A stretch of DNA of 64,000 nt from Asanoa ishikariensis. Its GTDB lineage: Bacteria > Actinomycetota > Actinomycetes > Mycobacteriales > Micromonosporaceae. The notes beneath the pieces are model-generated. The model did not search any database and had not been told where the DNA came from. It worked only from the letters and a program-made list of their open reading frames with translations. Positions within the stretch are counted from its first letter, which is position 1; each line of letters opens with the position of its first letter. Shown piece after piece: positions 25,906 through 34,981 of this stretch. The stretch spans positions 558,001 through 622,000 of the forward strand of contig NZ_FNQB01000003.1 in NCBI RefSeq assembly GCF_900107455.1. The letters run 5' to 3'. The translations under genes were made by a program, and so were the position numbers.

Positions 25906-26435
25906 GACCCATACTGGTACGCCGGCGCAAGCAGCTCGTACAACCTGTTCCAGTTCGGGATGTCCTCCGCGGCCAGGTGTGCGGCAAGGCGGTCGAGGAA
26001 GGCATGGGTGCCGGGCAGGAAGCCCTGTGCGTTGCGCAGGCCCAGTCCGTGATGGGTGAACACGAGCACGGTCGCGTCGTCGTCTTCCGTGAGCTCGTAA
26101 CGGACCACACCGGCTTCGACGATGCGCTGGTGCCACTCGTGCTCCAGCACCGCCGTCCGGCTGCCGCCGCCGGCCGGGGACGGTGGCTGCCACGTCAGGA
26201 TCGTGCCTGTCATGCGTTTGGCGTCCGGTGGCGCGGGCGGGTCGTGCGGCAGCATCGCGATCGTGCCACCGGCGCGCGCGTCGATCGTCGTGGTGCCGAA
26301 CCACGTCTCGCGCGCCTTCGGGTCGGTGATCGCGGCCCAGACCGCGTCGATCGGGTACGGCAGCCGGCGCCGGAACGTCATCGTCACGGACTCGCCGTGC
26401 ATGTCGAGGTGGCCCAGCCGGTCGTCAACGGTCAT
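25902..26435 (-). CDS. SRPBCC/AHSA1-domain protein
   Basis: 177 residues from ATG 26435, with AAGGAG seven bases upstream; it overlaps the ArsR gene by 11 bp. START-like fold of the Aha1 C-terminal/CalC family: RRLPYPIDAVWAAITDPKAR at the start, WFGTT, then LEHEWHQ and GWxxHL-like FLDRLAAHLAAED near the end. ArsR-SRPBCC pairs are widespread; the SRPBCC partner is usually of unknown ligand. Translationally coupled to and presumably autoregulated with the ArsR gene. Confidence 0.88.
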   Translation of the reverse strand: MTVDDRLGHLDMHGESVTMTFRRRLPYPIDAVWAAITDPKARETWFGTTTIDARAGGTIAMLPHDPPAPPDAKRMTGTILTWQPPSPAGGGSRTAVLEHEWHQRIVEAGVVRYELTEDDDATVLVFTHHGLGLRNAQGFLPGTHAFLDRLAAHLAAEDIPNWNRLYELLAPAYQYGS

Positions 26436-26772
26436 CGTGCGCTCCTTGTCCAGGTGGTGCGGCCAGATGTGCCTCGATCGCGTCCAGGTGGCGTGCCCAG
26501 TAGTCGCGGTAGCGCCCGAGCCAGGCGTCAACCTCCGACAACGGCTCGGTGCGCAGCGTGTAGATGCGACGCTGAGCCTGCGCCCGCACGTCAACCAGCC
26601 CGACCTCGCGCAACACCCGCAGGTGTCGGGAGATCGCTGGCTGGGTCAGGGCCGGAAAGGCCGCCACGAGGTCGCCGGCCGGGCGCGCGCCGCCGGTCAG
26701 CAGGTCGAGCATGGCGCGCCGGGTCGGGTCGGCCAGCGCGGTGAAGACGTCCACCTCGCCAGTATCACTCAA
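26425..26772 (-). CDS. ArsR-family transcriptional regulator
   Basis: 115 residues. Winged helix with FTALADPTRRAMLDLLTGG, LTQPAISRHLRVLREVGLVD and RRIYTLRTEPLSEVDAWLG, the standard ArsR layout of the SRPBCC-associated group, which lacks metal-binding cysteines. The likely start is TTG 26772, giving MSDTGEVDVF; GTG at 26754 inside the protein is the alternative. The spacer upstream (26773-26860) is unusually AT-rich around ATGCTCATATAAGC and probably carries the promoter. Confidence 0.88.
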   Translation of the reverse strand: MSDTGEVDVFTALADPTRRAMLDLLTGGARPAGDLVAAFPALTQPAISRHLRVLREVGLVDVRAQAQRRIYTLRTEPLSEVDAWLGRYRDYWARHLDAIEAHLAAPPGQGAHDDR

Positions 26773-26863
26773 TGCTCATATAAGCACAACGTCATACAGC
26801 ACAGGAGGGGTCCCACGCGGGCGCGCAGGCGACGGCGGTGCTGAAGGCGGTCGATCGTTCGGA

Positions 26864-26904
26864 GATCAGCCGCAGCAGATCTGGGAATTCCACTGCGGCT
26901 GATC
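26864..26904. terminator. hairpin downstream of the epimerase-like gene
   Basis: Perfect 12-bp inverted repeat GATCAGCCGCAG (26864-26875) / CTGCGGCTGATC (26893-26904) with a 17-base loop, starting 11 bases beyond the stop of the minus-strand gene at 26916. No clear T-run. Confidence 0.6.
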
Positions 26905-26915
26905 TACCGCACGAA

Positions 26916-27842
26916 TCAGCCGAGCAGGCGTCGCTCCTCTTCCGCCGACAGCGGCTCGATGCCGTCCCGTGGGCCGCCCCGGGCGTTGTCCCACGCCAGG
27001 ACGTCGGCGACGATCTCGCCGACCTCGCGGTGCGTCAGGCCAGCGGCGACGGCGCGGTCGCCGGAGACCAGGTTCGCCGCACTCCATTGCGGATCAGCGA
27101 TCCAGAGTGGTACGCCCATCCACGGGTCAGCCCCCGCCGAAAGCAGCCGCTCGCTCGGCACCCAGACCAGTTCCTCACTAGAGCCGGTCACCGCACGGCA
27201 CGCGGCGAGCAACGAGGCCATGGGCATGACCGGTCCCACCACGTTGAAGACGCCACCGGCGGTGGCGCCGACGAGGAACGCCGCGAGGTCGCGTACGTCG
27301 ACGAACTGGGTCGGGTCGTCAGGGTGGCCCGGCGCCAGGATCGGTCCTGGCCGTTGGAAGCGCCGTGGCCAGTACGGGAACCGTTCCGTCGGGTCGTGCG
27401 GGCCGACGATGAGCCCAGGCCGGGCGATCAACGCCCGTGGACCGTAGAGCGACGAGACGACCCGCTCGCACAAAGCCTTGCGACCGCCGTACGAGTCGTC
27501 CTCCAGCACCGCGGCGCCTTCGACCGGCGGCACGCTCTGGTCGGCGTACACGGAGACCGACGAGACGAACACGTACCGGTCGACCGAGTCCCGCAGCGCG
27601 GCGGCCGAGAGCGAGACCACCGACGGGAGATAGCCGGCGCAGTCGACGACCAGGTCGAAGTGCCGGCCCGCGAGCGCCGACAGGGAGACGGTGCGGTCGC
27701 CGACCACGGTTTCCAGATGGGGATAGAGCTCCGGGGCGGTCTGTCCCCGGTTGAAGAGTGTTACCGAGGCGCCGCTGGCGAGCGCCCGGTCGACCACGGC
27801 ACGACCGACGAAGCGGGTGCCGCCGAGAACCAACACATGCAT
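26916..27842 (-). CDS. NAD(P)-dependent epimerase/dehydratase family protein
   Basis: 308 residues, ATG 27842. Extended SDR: N-terminal nucleotide motif VLGGTRFVGRAVVDRAL (TGxxGxxG variant), DLVVDCAGYLPSVVSL, VFVSSVSVYAD and a YGGRKALCE segment standing in for the YxxxK catalytic pair. The ARPGLIVGPHDPTERFPYWP stretch and overall length match reductases of the plastid CSP41/isoflavone-reductase-like group common in actinobacteria. Substrate not predictable. Monocistronic between two promoter regions. Confidence 0.85.
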   Translation of the reverse strand: MHVLVLGGTRFVGRAVVDRALASGASVTLFNRGQTAPELYPHLETVVGDRTVSLSALAGRHFDLVVDCAGYLPSVVSLSAAALRDSVDRYVFVSSVSVYADQSVPPVEGAAVLEDDSYGGRKALCERVVSSLYGPRALIARPGLIVGPHDPTERFPYWPRRFQRPGPILAPGHPDDPTQFVDVRDLAAFLVGATAGGVFNVVGPVMPMASLLAACRAVTGSSEELVWVPSERLLSAGADPWMGVPLWIADPQWSAANLVSGDRAVAAGLTHREVGEIVADVLAWDNARGGPRDGIEPLSAEEERRLLG

Positions 27843-27986
27843 GGTGGTGAGCTGTCCTTTACGGGTGATGAGATCAATGGGGCATGCGAAAGGAGGCCGT
27901 GCGCAGACATAGCCTCACCCCGATATCTCACCGCCCACCCCCATCGACGGAGGCGGCATCCGCCGTTGGACATTAACATCTCGCCC

Positions 27987-28934
27987 ATGGAGGCGCGGGC
28001 GAGGATCACGCGGCGTTCGGTGTTGATGTCCGTCGGTGGGTTGCTCGTCGGGTGTACGCCGGACCCCCAGCCGGGAACCGTCCAGCTCCGTCTCGCCACC
28101 GGTCCCGCCGGCGCCGTCTATCGCCGCATCGGTGGGGCGCTGGCCGCGCACATCACCGAGCAGGTGCCGGGCGCCACGGTGACCACCGTGCCCAGCGGCG
28201 CCTCCACCGACAACATCCGGATGCTGCGGGCCAACACCGTCCAACTCGGACTGTCCAGCCTGGACGCCGTCATCACCACCGGCGGCACGGCACCGGACGG
28301 CATCTCGGCCGTGTGCCGGCTCTACGACAGCCATCTGCACCTGGTCGTCATGGCCGGCTCGGCGATCGACGAGTTCGCCGACCTCGCGGGCAAGCGCGTC
28401 TCGCTCGGCGCGCACGACTCCGGCACCGAGTTCACCTCGCTGCGGGCGCTCGCGCTCGGGCCCGTGGACGCCGACGGCCGCAACCTCAGCCAGGCCGAGT
28501 CCGCCGCCGCCCTGCGCGCCGGCGAGATCGACGCGATGTTCTCCCTGACCGGCGTGCCCACGCCGGCCATCACGGAGCTCGCGCAGCAGCACCCGATCCG
28601 GCTGATCCCGCTGGACCGCCAGGCGGACGCGCTCGTCACCGCCTACCCCGGCCCGTACGCACCGGCGACGATCCCCGGCACCGCGTACGCCGGTGTGCCG
28701 GCCACCCGTACCGTCGCCGTCCCGAATGTCCTCCTGGCCCGCAACGACCTGTCCGACGACCTGGTCTACGCCATCACCGACACGATCTTCACGCAGACCA
28801 TCACCGCCGCCAGCCGTGGTGACGCCGAGGCCATCCCGGAGGCGTGGCAGATCAACGTGCGCACCGGCATCTCGACGGGCTCGATCCCGCTGCACCCCGG
28901 CGCGGCGCAGTGGTTCCGCGACCGCAAGCGCTAA
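27987..28934 (+). CDS. TAXI-family TRAP-type solute-binding lipoprotein
   Basis: 315 residues, ATG 27987. N-terminus RITRRSVLMSVGGLLVGC combines a Tat-like twin arginine with a lipobox (LVGC). Mature part starts LRLATGPAGAVYRRIGGALA and contains VTTVPSGASTDNIRML, LGLSSLDAVI and VSLGAHDSGTEF, the binding-pocket signatures of TAXI proteins, which bind glutamate- or dicarboxylate-like anions. No TRAP permease gene is nearby. It converges on the histidine-kinase gene, whose stop shares the four bases CTAA with this one, so it may serve the sensor or the neighbouring Tct transporter (inference). Confidence 0.88.
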   Translation: MEARARITRRSVLMSVGGLLVGCTPDPQPGTVQLRLATGPAGAVYRRIGGALAAHITEQVPGATVTTVPSGASTDNIRMLRANTVQLGLSSLDAVITTGGTAPDGISAVCRLYDSHLHLVVMAGSAIDEFADLAGKRVSLGAHDSGTEFTSLRALALGPVDADGRNLSQAESAAALRAGEIDAMFSLTGVPTPAITELAQQHPIRLIPLDRQADALVTAYPGPYAPATIPGTAYAGVPATRTVAVPNVLLARNDLSDDLVYAITDTIFTQTITAASRGDAEAIPEAWQINVRTGISTGSIPLHPGAAQWFRDRKR

Positions 28935-30331
28935 GCGGCGGCGACGACGACGGGCAGGGCAACGACGGCGGCGAACCCGAAACCCGACCCGTCCGGGCGC
29001 GCCAGCCCGTCCTCCAGCCGCAACGAACCGCCCGCCGCACCGACCAGGTCAGCGCAGATCGCCAACCCCAGACCGGTCCCGGGTACGTTCTGGTGGCGCG
29101 GCGACCGCCAGAACCGGCCCAGCGCCTTGCCCCGGTCGGCCGGGTCGATGCCGAGACCATCGTCCTGGACGGCGATCGTCACCGACGACGCGTCCGCGAC
29201 AGCGGTCACCGACACGACCGACGCGTCCGAGAGCCGCAGCGCATTGCTGATCAGCTCGTCCAGCACGCTGCCCAGCCCGCCCGGCGGCTCCAGCAACCGC
29301 AGCCCCGGGGGTGCCGACACCGACAAGGTCTGCCCCGCGGAGAGCGTCAGAGCCCGCCAGCGGTCGACCCGGGTGGCCAGCACCGCGTCCAGGTCGACCG
29401 GCGAGGCCGTACGCATGCTCTCCATCCGGGCACTGGCCTGCAGCGCGTTGAGCATCCGCTGCATCGCCTTCAGCTCGTCGACGGCCACGTCGAAGACCGG
29501 GCGACCGGGGTCGGCCAGGTGCGGTGACAGGCTCTCGACCGCCAGCCGCAACGAGGTCAACGGGTTGCGCAACTGGTGCGACGCGTCGGAGACGAAGGCG
29601 CGCTGGCGCTGCACGGCATTCTCCACCGCGTCCATCATGGTGTTGAACGACTGCGCCAGCCGACGCAGCTCGACCGGGCCGGCCTCGGAGTCGGCGCGGA
29701 TCGTCAGGTCGCCTTCGGAGATCCGGGCGGTCGCCGCGTCGAGCTTCCGCACGGGGCGCAGCACCCACGCCGACACCGGCCAGGCGACCGCGGCCAACGC
29801 GACCAGCGGAAGCAAACCGAGGCCGGCCAGCCGCCCCCACCGCAGCAGAATGCGGTCCCGGGTCTTCGACAGGTCCGAGATGGTCACGACCGCGCCGACC
29901 ACCTCGCTGTCGCGGCCCACCGGCTCGGCGACCACGAGCGCCGAGTCGTCCCACGGCGCCCACTCCCCCGACGGCTCGGACCTGGCTCCGGCCAGCGCCG
30001 CGGTGACGATCCGGACCAGGGCCGGCTCGGACCGGGCCGCCTCCTGGTACGCGCCGGCCGGGCCGAGCAGGACCGCCCCCGAGACGTCGATGACCACCAC
30101 CGGGATGCCGTAGAGGTCGTGATAGCGGGACAGTTCCTGGTGCAGCGCCTCGGTGCGCCCGGTCGTCAGCGCGGTCTCGGCCAGCGAGGCGAACCGGCCG
30201 ACGTCGTTGAGGCGGTCGACGTATGTCTCCTGCATCTCCCGCTCGGCGACGGTGATGCCCAGCGGCACCCCGAGCGCGGCGACGAGCAGCACCGCGAGCG
30301 GCACCAGGACGACCAGCAGGCGACGATGCAC
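28931..30331 (-). CDS. sensor histidine kinase
   Basis: 466 residues, GTG 30331, six bases after the response-regulator stop. Two membrane helices (about 5-27 and 165-188) enclose an extracytoplasmic sensor region; then HAMP (about 190-240), HisKA with FVSDASHQLRNPLTSLRLAV, and HATPase_c with LDELISNALRLSD (N box) and VQDDGLGIDPADR (G1) plus GTGLGLAICADLVG (G2). EnvZ/TctE-like architecture. Paired with the OmpR-type regulator and divergent from tctCBA, so it probably senses the tricarboxylate-type substrate, in line with TctDE systems. Confidence 0.93.
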   Translation of the reverse strand: MHRRLLVVLVPLAVLLVAALGVPLGITVAEREMQETYVDRLNDVGRFASLAETALTTGRTEALHQELSRYHDLYGIPVVVIDVSGAVLLGPAGAYQEAARSEPALVRIVTAALAGARSEPSGEWAPWDDSALVVAEPVGRDSEVVGAVVTISDLSKTRDRILLRWGRLAGLGLLPLVALAAVAWPVSAWVLRPVRKLDAATARISEGDLTIRADSEAGPVELRRLAQSFNTMMDAVENAVQRQRAFVSDASHQLRNPLTSLRLAVESLSPHLADPGRPVFDVAVDELKAMQRMLNALQASARMESMRTASPVDLDAVLATRVDRWRALTLSAGQTLSVSAPPGLRLLEPPGGLGSVLDELISNALRLSDASVVSVTAVADASSVTIAVQDDGLGIDPADRGKALGRFWRSPRHQNVPGTGLGLAICADLVGAAGGSLRLEDGLARPDGSGFGFAAVVALPVVVAAA

Positions 30332-30337
30332 GCCGAC

Positions 30338-31021
30338 TCAGCCGATCAGCTCCGGCGCCTCGGCGAGGAGCCGGTAGCCGACGCCGTGGATCGTGCGGAT
30401 GAGCACGTCCGGGCCGAGCTTGTGGCGCAGCGCCGCGATGTGGGTGTCCAGGGTGCGGCTCGACGACTCCCAGGTGGCGCCCCAGATCAGGTCGAGGATG
30501 ACGTCGCGGCTGACCACGTTCGGCGCGCGCCGCGCCAGCAGCAGGAGCAGCTCGAACTCCTTGCGGGTCAACGTAACCCGCGTGCCGGCGACGCTGACCT
30601 CGCGGGTGCCGACACCGATCCGTATCGGGCCGACGACGAGCGGGCCGTCGGGGTGGCTCGCGGCCCGCGCCGCCCGGGTGCGCCGCAGCACGGCGTCGAT
30701 CCGGGCCAGCAACTCGGGGACGCCGAACGGCTTCACGATGTAGTCGTCGGCTCCTGCGCGCAGGCCGCGTACCCTCTCATGCTCCTCGGACCTGGCCGTG
30801 ACCGCGATGACGGCGGTCTCGGGCCGGTCGCGCAGCCGGCGGATCACGTCGATCCCGTCACCGTCCGGAAGTCCGAGGTCGACCAGGACCACGTCAGCGG
30901 GCTCGGCGCGGGCGGCCTCGGCCGCCGTGGCGATGCGGTGCACTTCGTAGCCCGCCTGCGCCAGGACGGTCACCAGACCCCGCGCCACGCGGTCGTCGTC
31001 CTCGATGACCGTAATCCGCAT
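30338..31021 (-). CDS. OmpR/PhoB-type response regulator
   Basis: 227 residues, ATG 31021. Receiver domain with acidic pair IEDDDRV, phosphoacceptor Asp in VVLVDLGLPDGDG, and IVKPFGVPELLAR; then a winged-helix output domain with TRKEFELLLLLARRAPNVVS and the VRTIHGVGYRLL-type ending (IRTIHGVGYRL). First gene of the two-gene operon with the kinase. Its position next to tctCBA suggests control of that transporter, like TctD. Confidence 0.94.
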   Translation of the reverse strand: MRITVIEDDDRVARGLVTVLAQAGYEVHRIATAAEAARAEPADVVLVDLGLPDGDGIDVIRRLRDRPETAVIAVTARSEEHERVRGLRAGADDYIVKPFGVPELLARIDAVLRRTRAARAASHPDGPLVVGPIRIGVGTREVSVAGTRVTLTRKEFELLLLLARRAPNVVSRDVILDLIWGATWESSSRTLDTHIAALRHKLGPDVLIRTIHGVGYRLLAEAPELIG

Positions 31022-31160
31022 ACCGGCGGATTGTACGGCCCGACAACCATCCGGTCAGCCATCGAGTTCTTGGGATTCCTCTGACACCATAAGCCGCCGC
31101 TCCAGCCGAAACTGAGGCCGCGCATCGACGAAGTTGCACGTTCCAACGAGGAGGGCGCAG
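31022..31160. promoter_or_regulatory. divergent promoter region, two-component system / tctCBA
   Basis: 139-bp spacer between the response-regulator start and tctC. It must carry both promoters and is the expected binding region of the response regulator. A GAGGAGG ribosome site for tctC is at 31148-31154. No convincing direct-repeat operator was picked out by eye. Confidence 0.5.
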
Positions 31161-32180
31161 ATGAGAAGAACAAGCCGTGCCGCCGCGGGATTCATCGCCG
31201 CGGTCGGTGTCGTGTCGCTCGTCGCCTGTTCCGATAACGGCGGCGCCGGCACCGGCAGCGGCGGGAACGCTTCGAACTACCCGAACCAGAACATCACGTT
31301 CGTCGTGCCGTTCAGCGCGGGCGGCCCGACCGACACCGTCACCCGCATGATCGCCGAGCCGATGGGCAAGAAGCTCGGCGCCCAGATCGTCGTCCAGAAC
31401 GTCGAGGGCGCGGGCGGCACGGTCGGCGCGGGCGAGGTCGCGCGGGCCGATCCAGACGGCTACACGGTGCTCATGCACCACATCGGCATGTCCACGGCAC
31501 CGGCCCTGTACGCCAACCTGGACTACAAGCCGCTCGAGGACTTCGAGATGATCGGCCTGGTCACCGAGGTGCCGATGACGGTCGTCGCGCGCAAGGACTT
31601 CCCGCCCGCGACGTTCCAGGACCTGGTGGCGTACGTGAAGGCCAACGCCGACAAGGTGACGCTGGCCAACGCCGGCATCGGTGCGGCGTCCCACCTATGT
31701 GGCCTGCTGTTCCAGTCCGCGGCGGGCGTGAAGCTCCAGGAGGTGCCGTACCAGGGCACCGGCCCGGCGCTGACCGACCTCGTCGGTGGCCAGGTCGACT
31801 TCATGTGCGACCAGACGACCAACACCAGTGGTCAGATCACCGCGGGCAAGGTGAAGGCGTACGCGGTGACCACGCCGGAGCGGGTGAAGAGCCTGCCGGA
31901 CGTGCCCACGACGACCGAGTCCGGCATGCCCAACCTCCAGGTCAGCGTGTGGCACGGCCTCTACGTGCCGAAGGGCACGCCGCAGGAGGTCGTCCAGAAG
32001 CTGTCCGAGGCGCTCAAGGTGGCGTTGGCGGACCAGGCCGTCATCGACCAGATGGCCAAGCTCGGCACCGCGCCGGTCCCCGCGACGGACGCGACACCGG
32101 AGGCGCACCGGGCGCACCTGGACGAGCAGCTCAAGACCTGGGCGAAGATCATTTCCGACGCCGGGGTCAAGGCCTCCTGA
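31161..32180 (+). CDS. tctC: tripartite tricarboxylate transporter substrate-binding lipoprotein TctC
   Basis: 339 residues from ATG 31161 (GAGGAGG upstream). Signal peptide with lipobox VSLVACS, a Gly/Ser linker, then the Bug/TctC fold: ITFVVPFSAGGPTDTVTRMI, GAGGTVGAGEVARADPDGYT, VPYQGTGPALTDLVGGQVD and PDVPTTTESGMPNLQVSVWH. It captures the extracellular carboxylate and delivers it to TctAB. First gene of tctCBA, divergent from a two-component system. The ligand cannot be assigned beyond carboxylate-like. Confidence 0.94.
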   Translation: MRRTSRAAAGFIAAVGVVSLVACSDNGGAGTGSGGNASNYPNQNITFVVPFSAGGPTDTVTRMIAEPMGKKLGAQIVVQNVEGAGGTVGAGEVARADPDGYTVLMHHIGMSTAPALYANLDYKPLEDFEMIGLVTEVPMTVVARKDFPPATFQDLVAYVKANADKVTLANAGIGAASHLCGLLFQSAAGVKLQEVPYQGTGPALTDLVGGQVDFMCDQTTNTSGQITAGKVKAYAVTTPERVKSLPDVPTTTESGMPNLQVSVWHGLYVPKGTPQEVVQKLSEALKVALADQAVIDQMAKLGTAPVPATDATPEAHRAHLDEQLKTWAKIISDAGVKAS

Positions 32181-32182
32181 CG

Positions 32183-32644
32183 ATGGAACGCAGAAAGTCC
32201 CTCGCGGACATCCTCGCCGGGGGAATCTTCGTCCTGATCGGCGGAGCATTCGTGGTGGGGTCGCTCGGCTACTCGCTGGGCACCCCACTGCGGATGGGCC
32301 CCGGTTACTTCCCGCTGCTGGTCGGCGCCGTCATGGGCGCCCTGGGCCTGGCGATCGTCGTGAAAGGACTGGTCGCCGGCGAGGTCATCACGCTCACCGC
32401 GGTCCCCTGGCGGGCCGTCGCGGCCATCGTGATCGCCGTCGTCTTCTTCGGTTTCACCGTACGCCGGCTCGGTTTCGTGCCGACCTCGTTCGTGACCGCC
32501 CTGCTCACCACGCTGGCCAGCTCCCGCGTGCGCCCGTGGTGGGCGCTCGCCGTCGCGGCCGGCCTGACCCTCGGCGCAACGCTCATCTTCGTCGTCGCAC
32601 TCCAGCTCCGGATCCCGCTGTTCGGTCCGTGGCTCCAGTTCTGA
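32183..32644 (+). CDS. tctB: tripartite tricarboxylate transporter small membrane subunit TctB
   Basis: 153 residues, ATG 32183, two bases after tctC. Four hydrophobic helices; the family start ADILAGGIFVLIGGAFVVGS and the GTPLRMGPGYFPLLVGAVMG motif are clear. Small subunit pairing with TctA in the membrane. Translationally coupled. Confidence 0.92.
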   Translation: MERRKSLADILAGGIFVLIGGAFVVGSLGYSLGTPLRMGPGYFPLLVGAVMGALGLAIVVKGLVAGEVITLTAVPWRAVAAIVIAVVFFGFTVRRLGFVPTSFVTALLTTLASSRVRPWWALAVAAGLTLGATLIFVVALQLRIPLFGPWLQF

Positions 32645-32664
32645 CGCGTCACCCGGATTGAGGC

Positions 32665-34170
32665 ATGGACCTTCTCGACAACCTCGCGCTGGGCTTCTCG
32701 ACCGCCTTCCTGGTCCAGAACGTCCTGTACTGCTTCGTAGGCGTGCTGCTCGGCACGGCGGTCGGCGTGCTGCCGGGCATCGGCCCGACGGCGACGGTGG
32801 CGATGCTGCTGCCGATCACGTTCAACTTCGAGCCGGTGACGGCCCTGATCATGCTGGCCGGTATCTACTACGGCGCGCAGTACGGCGGCTCGACGACAGC
32901 GATCCTGATCAACCTGCCTGGCGAGTCGTCGGCGGCGGTCACGGCGCTAGACGGCCACGAGATGGCCCGGCAGGGTCGAGCCGGCCCTGCTCTGGCGGCG
33001 GCCGCGATCGGGTCGTTCTTCGCGGGCACGGTCGCCACGGTCATCCTGGCCGTCGCGGCACCACCACTGGCCGACGTCGCGCTGAAGTTCGGGCCGGCCG
33101 AGTACTTCTCGCTCGTACTCCTCGGCTTGATTGTCTCTATCGCCCTGGCCCGGGGTTCCGCTTTGAAGGCGCTGGCGATGATCGCGCTGGGCATCCTGTT
33201 CGGGACGGTCGGGCAGGACATCTACACGGGTACGCCTCGTTTCACTTTCGACCAGCGGTCCTTGTACGGCGGGATCGACTTCGTGTCGGTCGCGGTCGGC
33301 CTGTTCGGCGTAGCGGAGATCCTGCGCAACCTGGAGAACGAGTCCACGCGGGCGGCGGTGGTGTCGAAGGTCCGCAACCTGTGGCCGACGCGTTCAGATC
33401 GGCGCCGGATTGTCGGCCCGATCCTGCGCGGCACGGGGCTCGGATCGGCGCTGGGAGTGCTGCCCGGCGGCGGTCACGTGCTGGCGTCGTTCACCTCGTA
33501 CGCGGTGGAGAAGCGGGTCTCGAAACGCCCGGAGGAGTTCGGCCGCGGCGCGATCGAGGGGGTGGCCGGCCCCGAGTCGGCGAACAACGCGGCGGCACAG
33601 ACGTCGTTCATCCCGCTGCTCACCCTGGGCCTGCCCGCCCACCCGGTGATGGCGCTGATGGTGGGCGCGTTCATCGTGCACGGCATCACCCCGGGCCCGA
33701 ACGTCATCAACGACGAGCCGGCCCTGTTCTGGGGCCTGATCGCCTCGATGTGGATCGGCAACGTGCTGCTGGTGCTGCTGAACCTGCCCCTGATCGGCAT
33801 GTGGGTCCAGATGCTCCGCATCCCGTACGCGGTCCTGTTCCCGATGATCATCCTTTTCGCCGCGATCGGCACATACTCGCTGAACTTCAACGCCTGGGAC
33901 GTCTACGCGATCGTCTTCTTCGGCCTACTGGGCTACATCCTCATCAAATGCGGCTGCGAACCGGCCCCGATGCTGCTGGGGTTCGTTCTTGGGCCGCTGC
34001 TTGAGGAGAACCTGCGGAGGGCCCTGATCATCTCCCGCGGCGACGCGACGGTCTTCCTGACCCGCCCGATCTCCGCGGTCCTGCTGGCGGTCGCGGTAGC
34101 GGCCCTGGTCGTCGCGGTCCTCCCAACCATCCGCAAGCGCCGCGAGGAGGTCTTCACCGAGGAGGAATAG
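32665..34170 (+). CDS. tctA: tripartite tricarboxylate transporter large permease TctA
   Basis: 501 residues, ATG 32665. Large multi-spanning permease with the TctA signatures GVLPGIGPTATVAMLLPITF near the N-terminus, GIYYGAQYGGSTTAILINLP, GHEMARQGRAGPAL and LLTLGLPAHPVMALMVGAF. About 11-12 membrane segments; full family length (about 500). Completes a cation-coupled secondary carboxylate importer with TctB and TctC. Confidence 0.95.
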   Translation: MDLLDNLALGFSTAFLVQNVLYCFVGVLLGTAVGVLPGIGPTATVAMLLPITFNFEPVTALIMLAGIYYGAQYGGSTTAILINLPGESSAAVTALDGHEMARQGRAGPALAAAAIGSFFAGTVATVILAVAAPPLADVALKFGPAEYFSLVLLGLIVSIALARGSALKALAMIALGILFGTVGQDIYTGTPRFTFDQRSLYGGIDFVSVAVGLFGVAEILRNLENESTRAAVVSKVRNLWPTRSDRRRIVGPILRGTGLGSALGVLPGGGHVLASFTSYAVEKRVSKRPEEFGRGAIEGVAGPESANNAAAQTSFIPLLTLGLPAHPVMALMVGAFIVHGITPGPNVINDEPALFWGLIASMWIGNVLLVLLNLPLIGMWVQMLRIPYAVLFPMIILFAAIGTYSLNFNAWDVYAIVFFGLLGYILIKCGCEPAPMLLGFVLGPLLEENLRRALIISRGDATVFLTRPISAVLLAVAVAALVVAVLPTIRKRREEVFTEEE

Positions 34171-34185
34171 GAGAGCCGAGCGACA

Positions 34186-34926
34186 CTACTCCGCCACCCA
34201 CGCCTGCGCTGCGGCCCGCATTTCCCAGGTGGGCACGCCGCCTCGGATGGGCCATGCCCGCGTCCTTCTGTCCTCGCGAAGGTCAGCGGACGCGTGGGCC
34301 AGGACCAGGACGGCTGGTTCGATGCCTTCGGCGAGGGCCGCGACCAGACGGCAGCGTCCGTCAAGCAGCACGTAGCCGTCGAAGGCGGTCACGGACCACA
34401 GCAACAGCGGCGGAAGCGTTCCTTCGCGGGCCTGTCGGCGGAAGGCCTTCACGCGGGCCGAATCGGCATCGGGTAGTTGGGTCAGGGGCAGCACGCCGTT
34501 CCACCCGTCCCACCAGTCGAGGTAACTGTCGGGGTAGTCCGTGACGAGGTCGCCTCGCAGGCAGTATGCGGGCAGTTTCCGAGGCCCGAGGATCCACGAC
34601 CCGTCGTGCAAGGGTCCCGCGCCGTCGTCCAGCCAGGACGCGAACTGATGAGCCCAGCGCCCGAACCAGGCCGTGTCCCCGGACGGAGTGATCTGGCGTG
34701 CGTGGTCGGCACGCAGCGGCGGAAGCGGCGAGACGTAGTCGCCCGTCCGCTGCACGTCCACGCCGTCGTTCCAGCCGCGCACCTTCCCGAGAAGGACCAG
34801 GCGATTCTGTTGGCGCAGCAGCAAGCGTCCGCCTGATGCCACCTCGAACCGCAGACCCGGTGTGGCGCGGCCCGTGACGACCAGCCCAAGGCCGCTCTCG
34901 GAATCCCTCAGCTTGATCCGGCGCAC
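34186..34926 (-). CDS. hypothetical protein with ParB/Srx-like C-terminal motif
   Basis: 246 residues, GTG 34926. The N-terminal half is unrecognised (VASGGRLLLRQQNRLVLLGK; many Trp in the middle). Residues about 175-215, REGTLPPLLLWSVTAFDGYV then LLDGRCRLVAALAEG, resemble the ParB/sulfiredoxin nuclease-fold motif where GHRRxxA-type residues bind nucleotide. No membrane helix or signal. Converges with tctA and diverges from the HEAT-repeat gene. Confidence 0.65.
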   Translation of the reverse strand: MRRIKLRDSESGLGLVVTGRATPGLRFEVASGGRLLLRQQNRLVLLGKVRGWNDGVDVQRTGDYVSPLPPLRADHARQITPSGDTAWFGRWAHQFASWLDDGAGPLHDGSWILGPRKLPAYCLRGDLVTDYPDSYLDWWDGWNGVLPLTQLPDADSARVKAFRRQAREGTLPPLLLWSVTAFDGYVLLDGRCRLVAALAEGIEPAVLVLAHASADLREDRRTRAWPIRGGVPTWEMRAAAQAWVAE

Positions 34927-34981
34927 CGCGCAAGCCTAGGTCCGGGCCCGCGCCGGCGGACGGCCGTCTAGGCTGCGCCGC

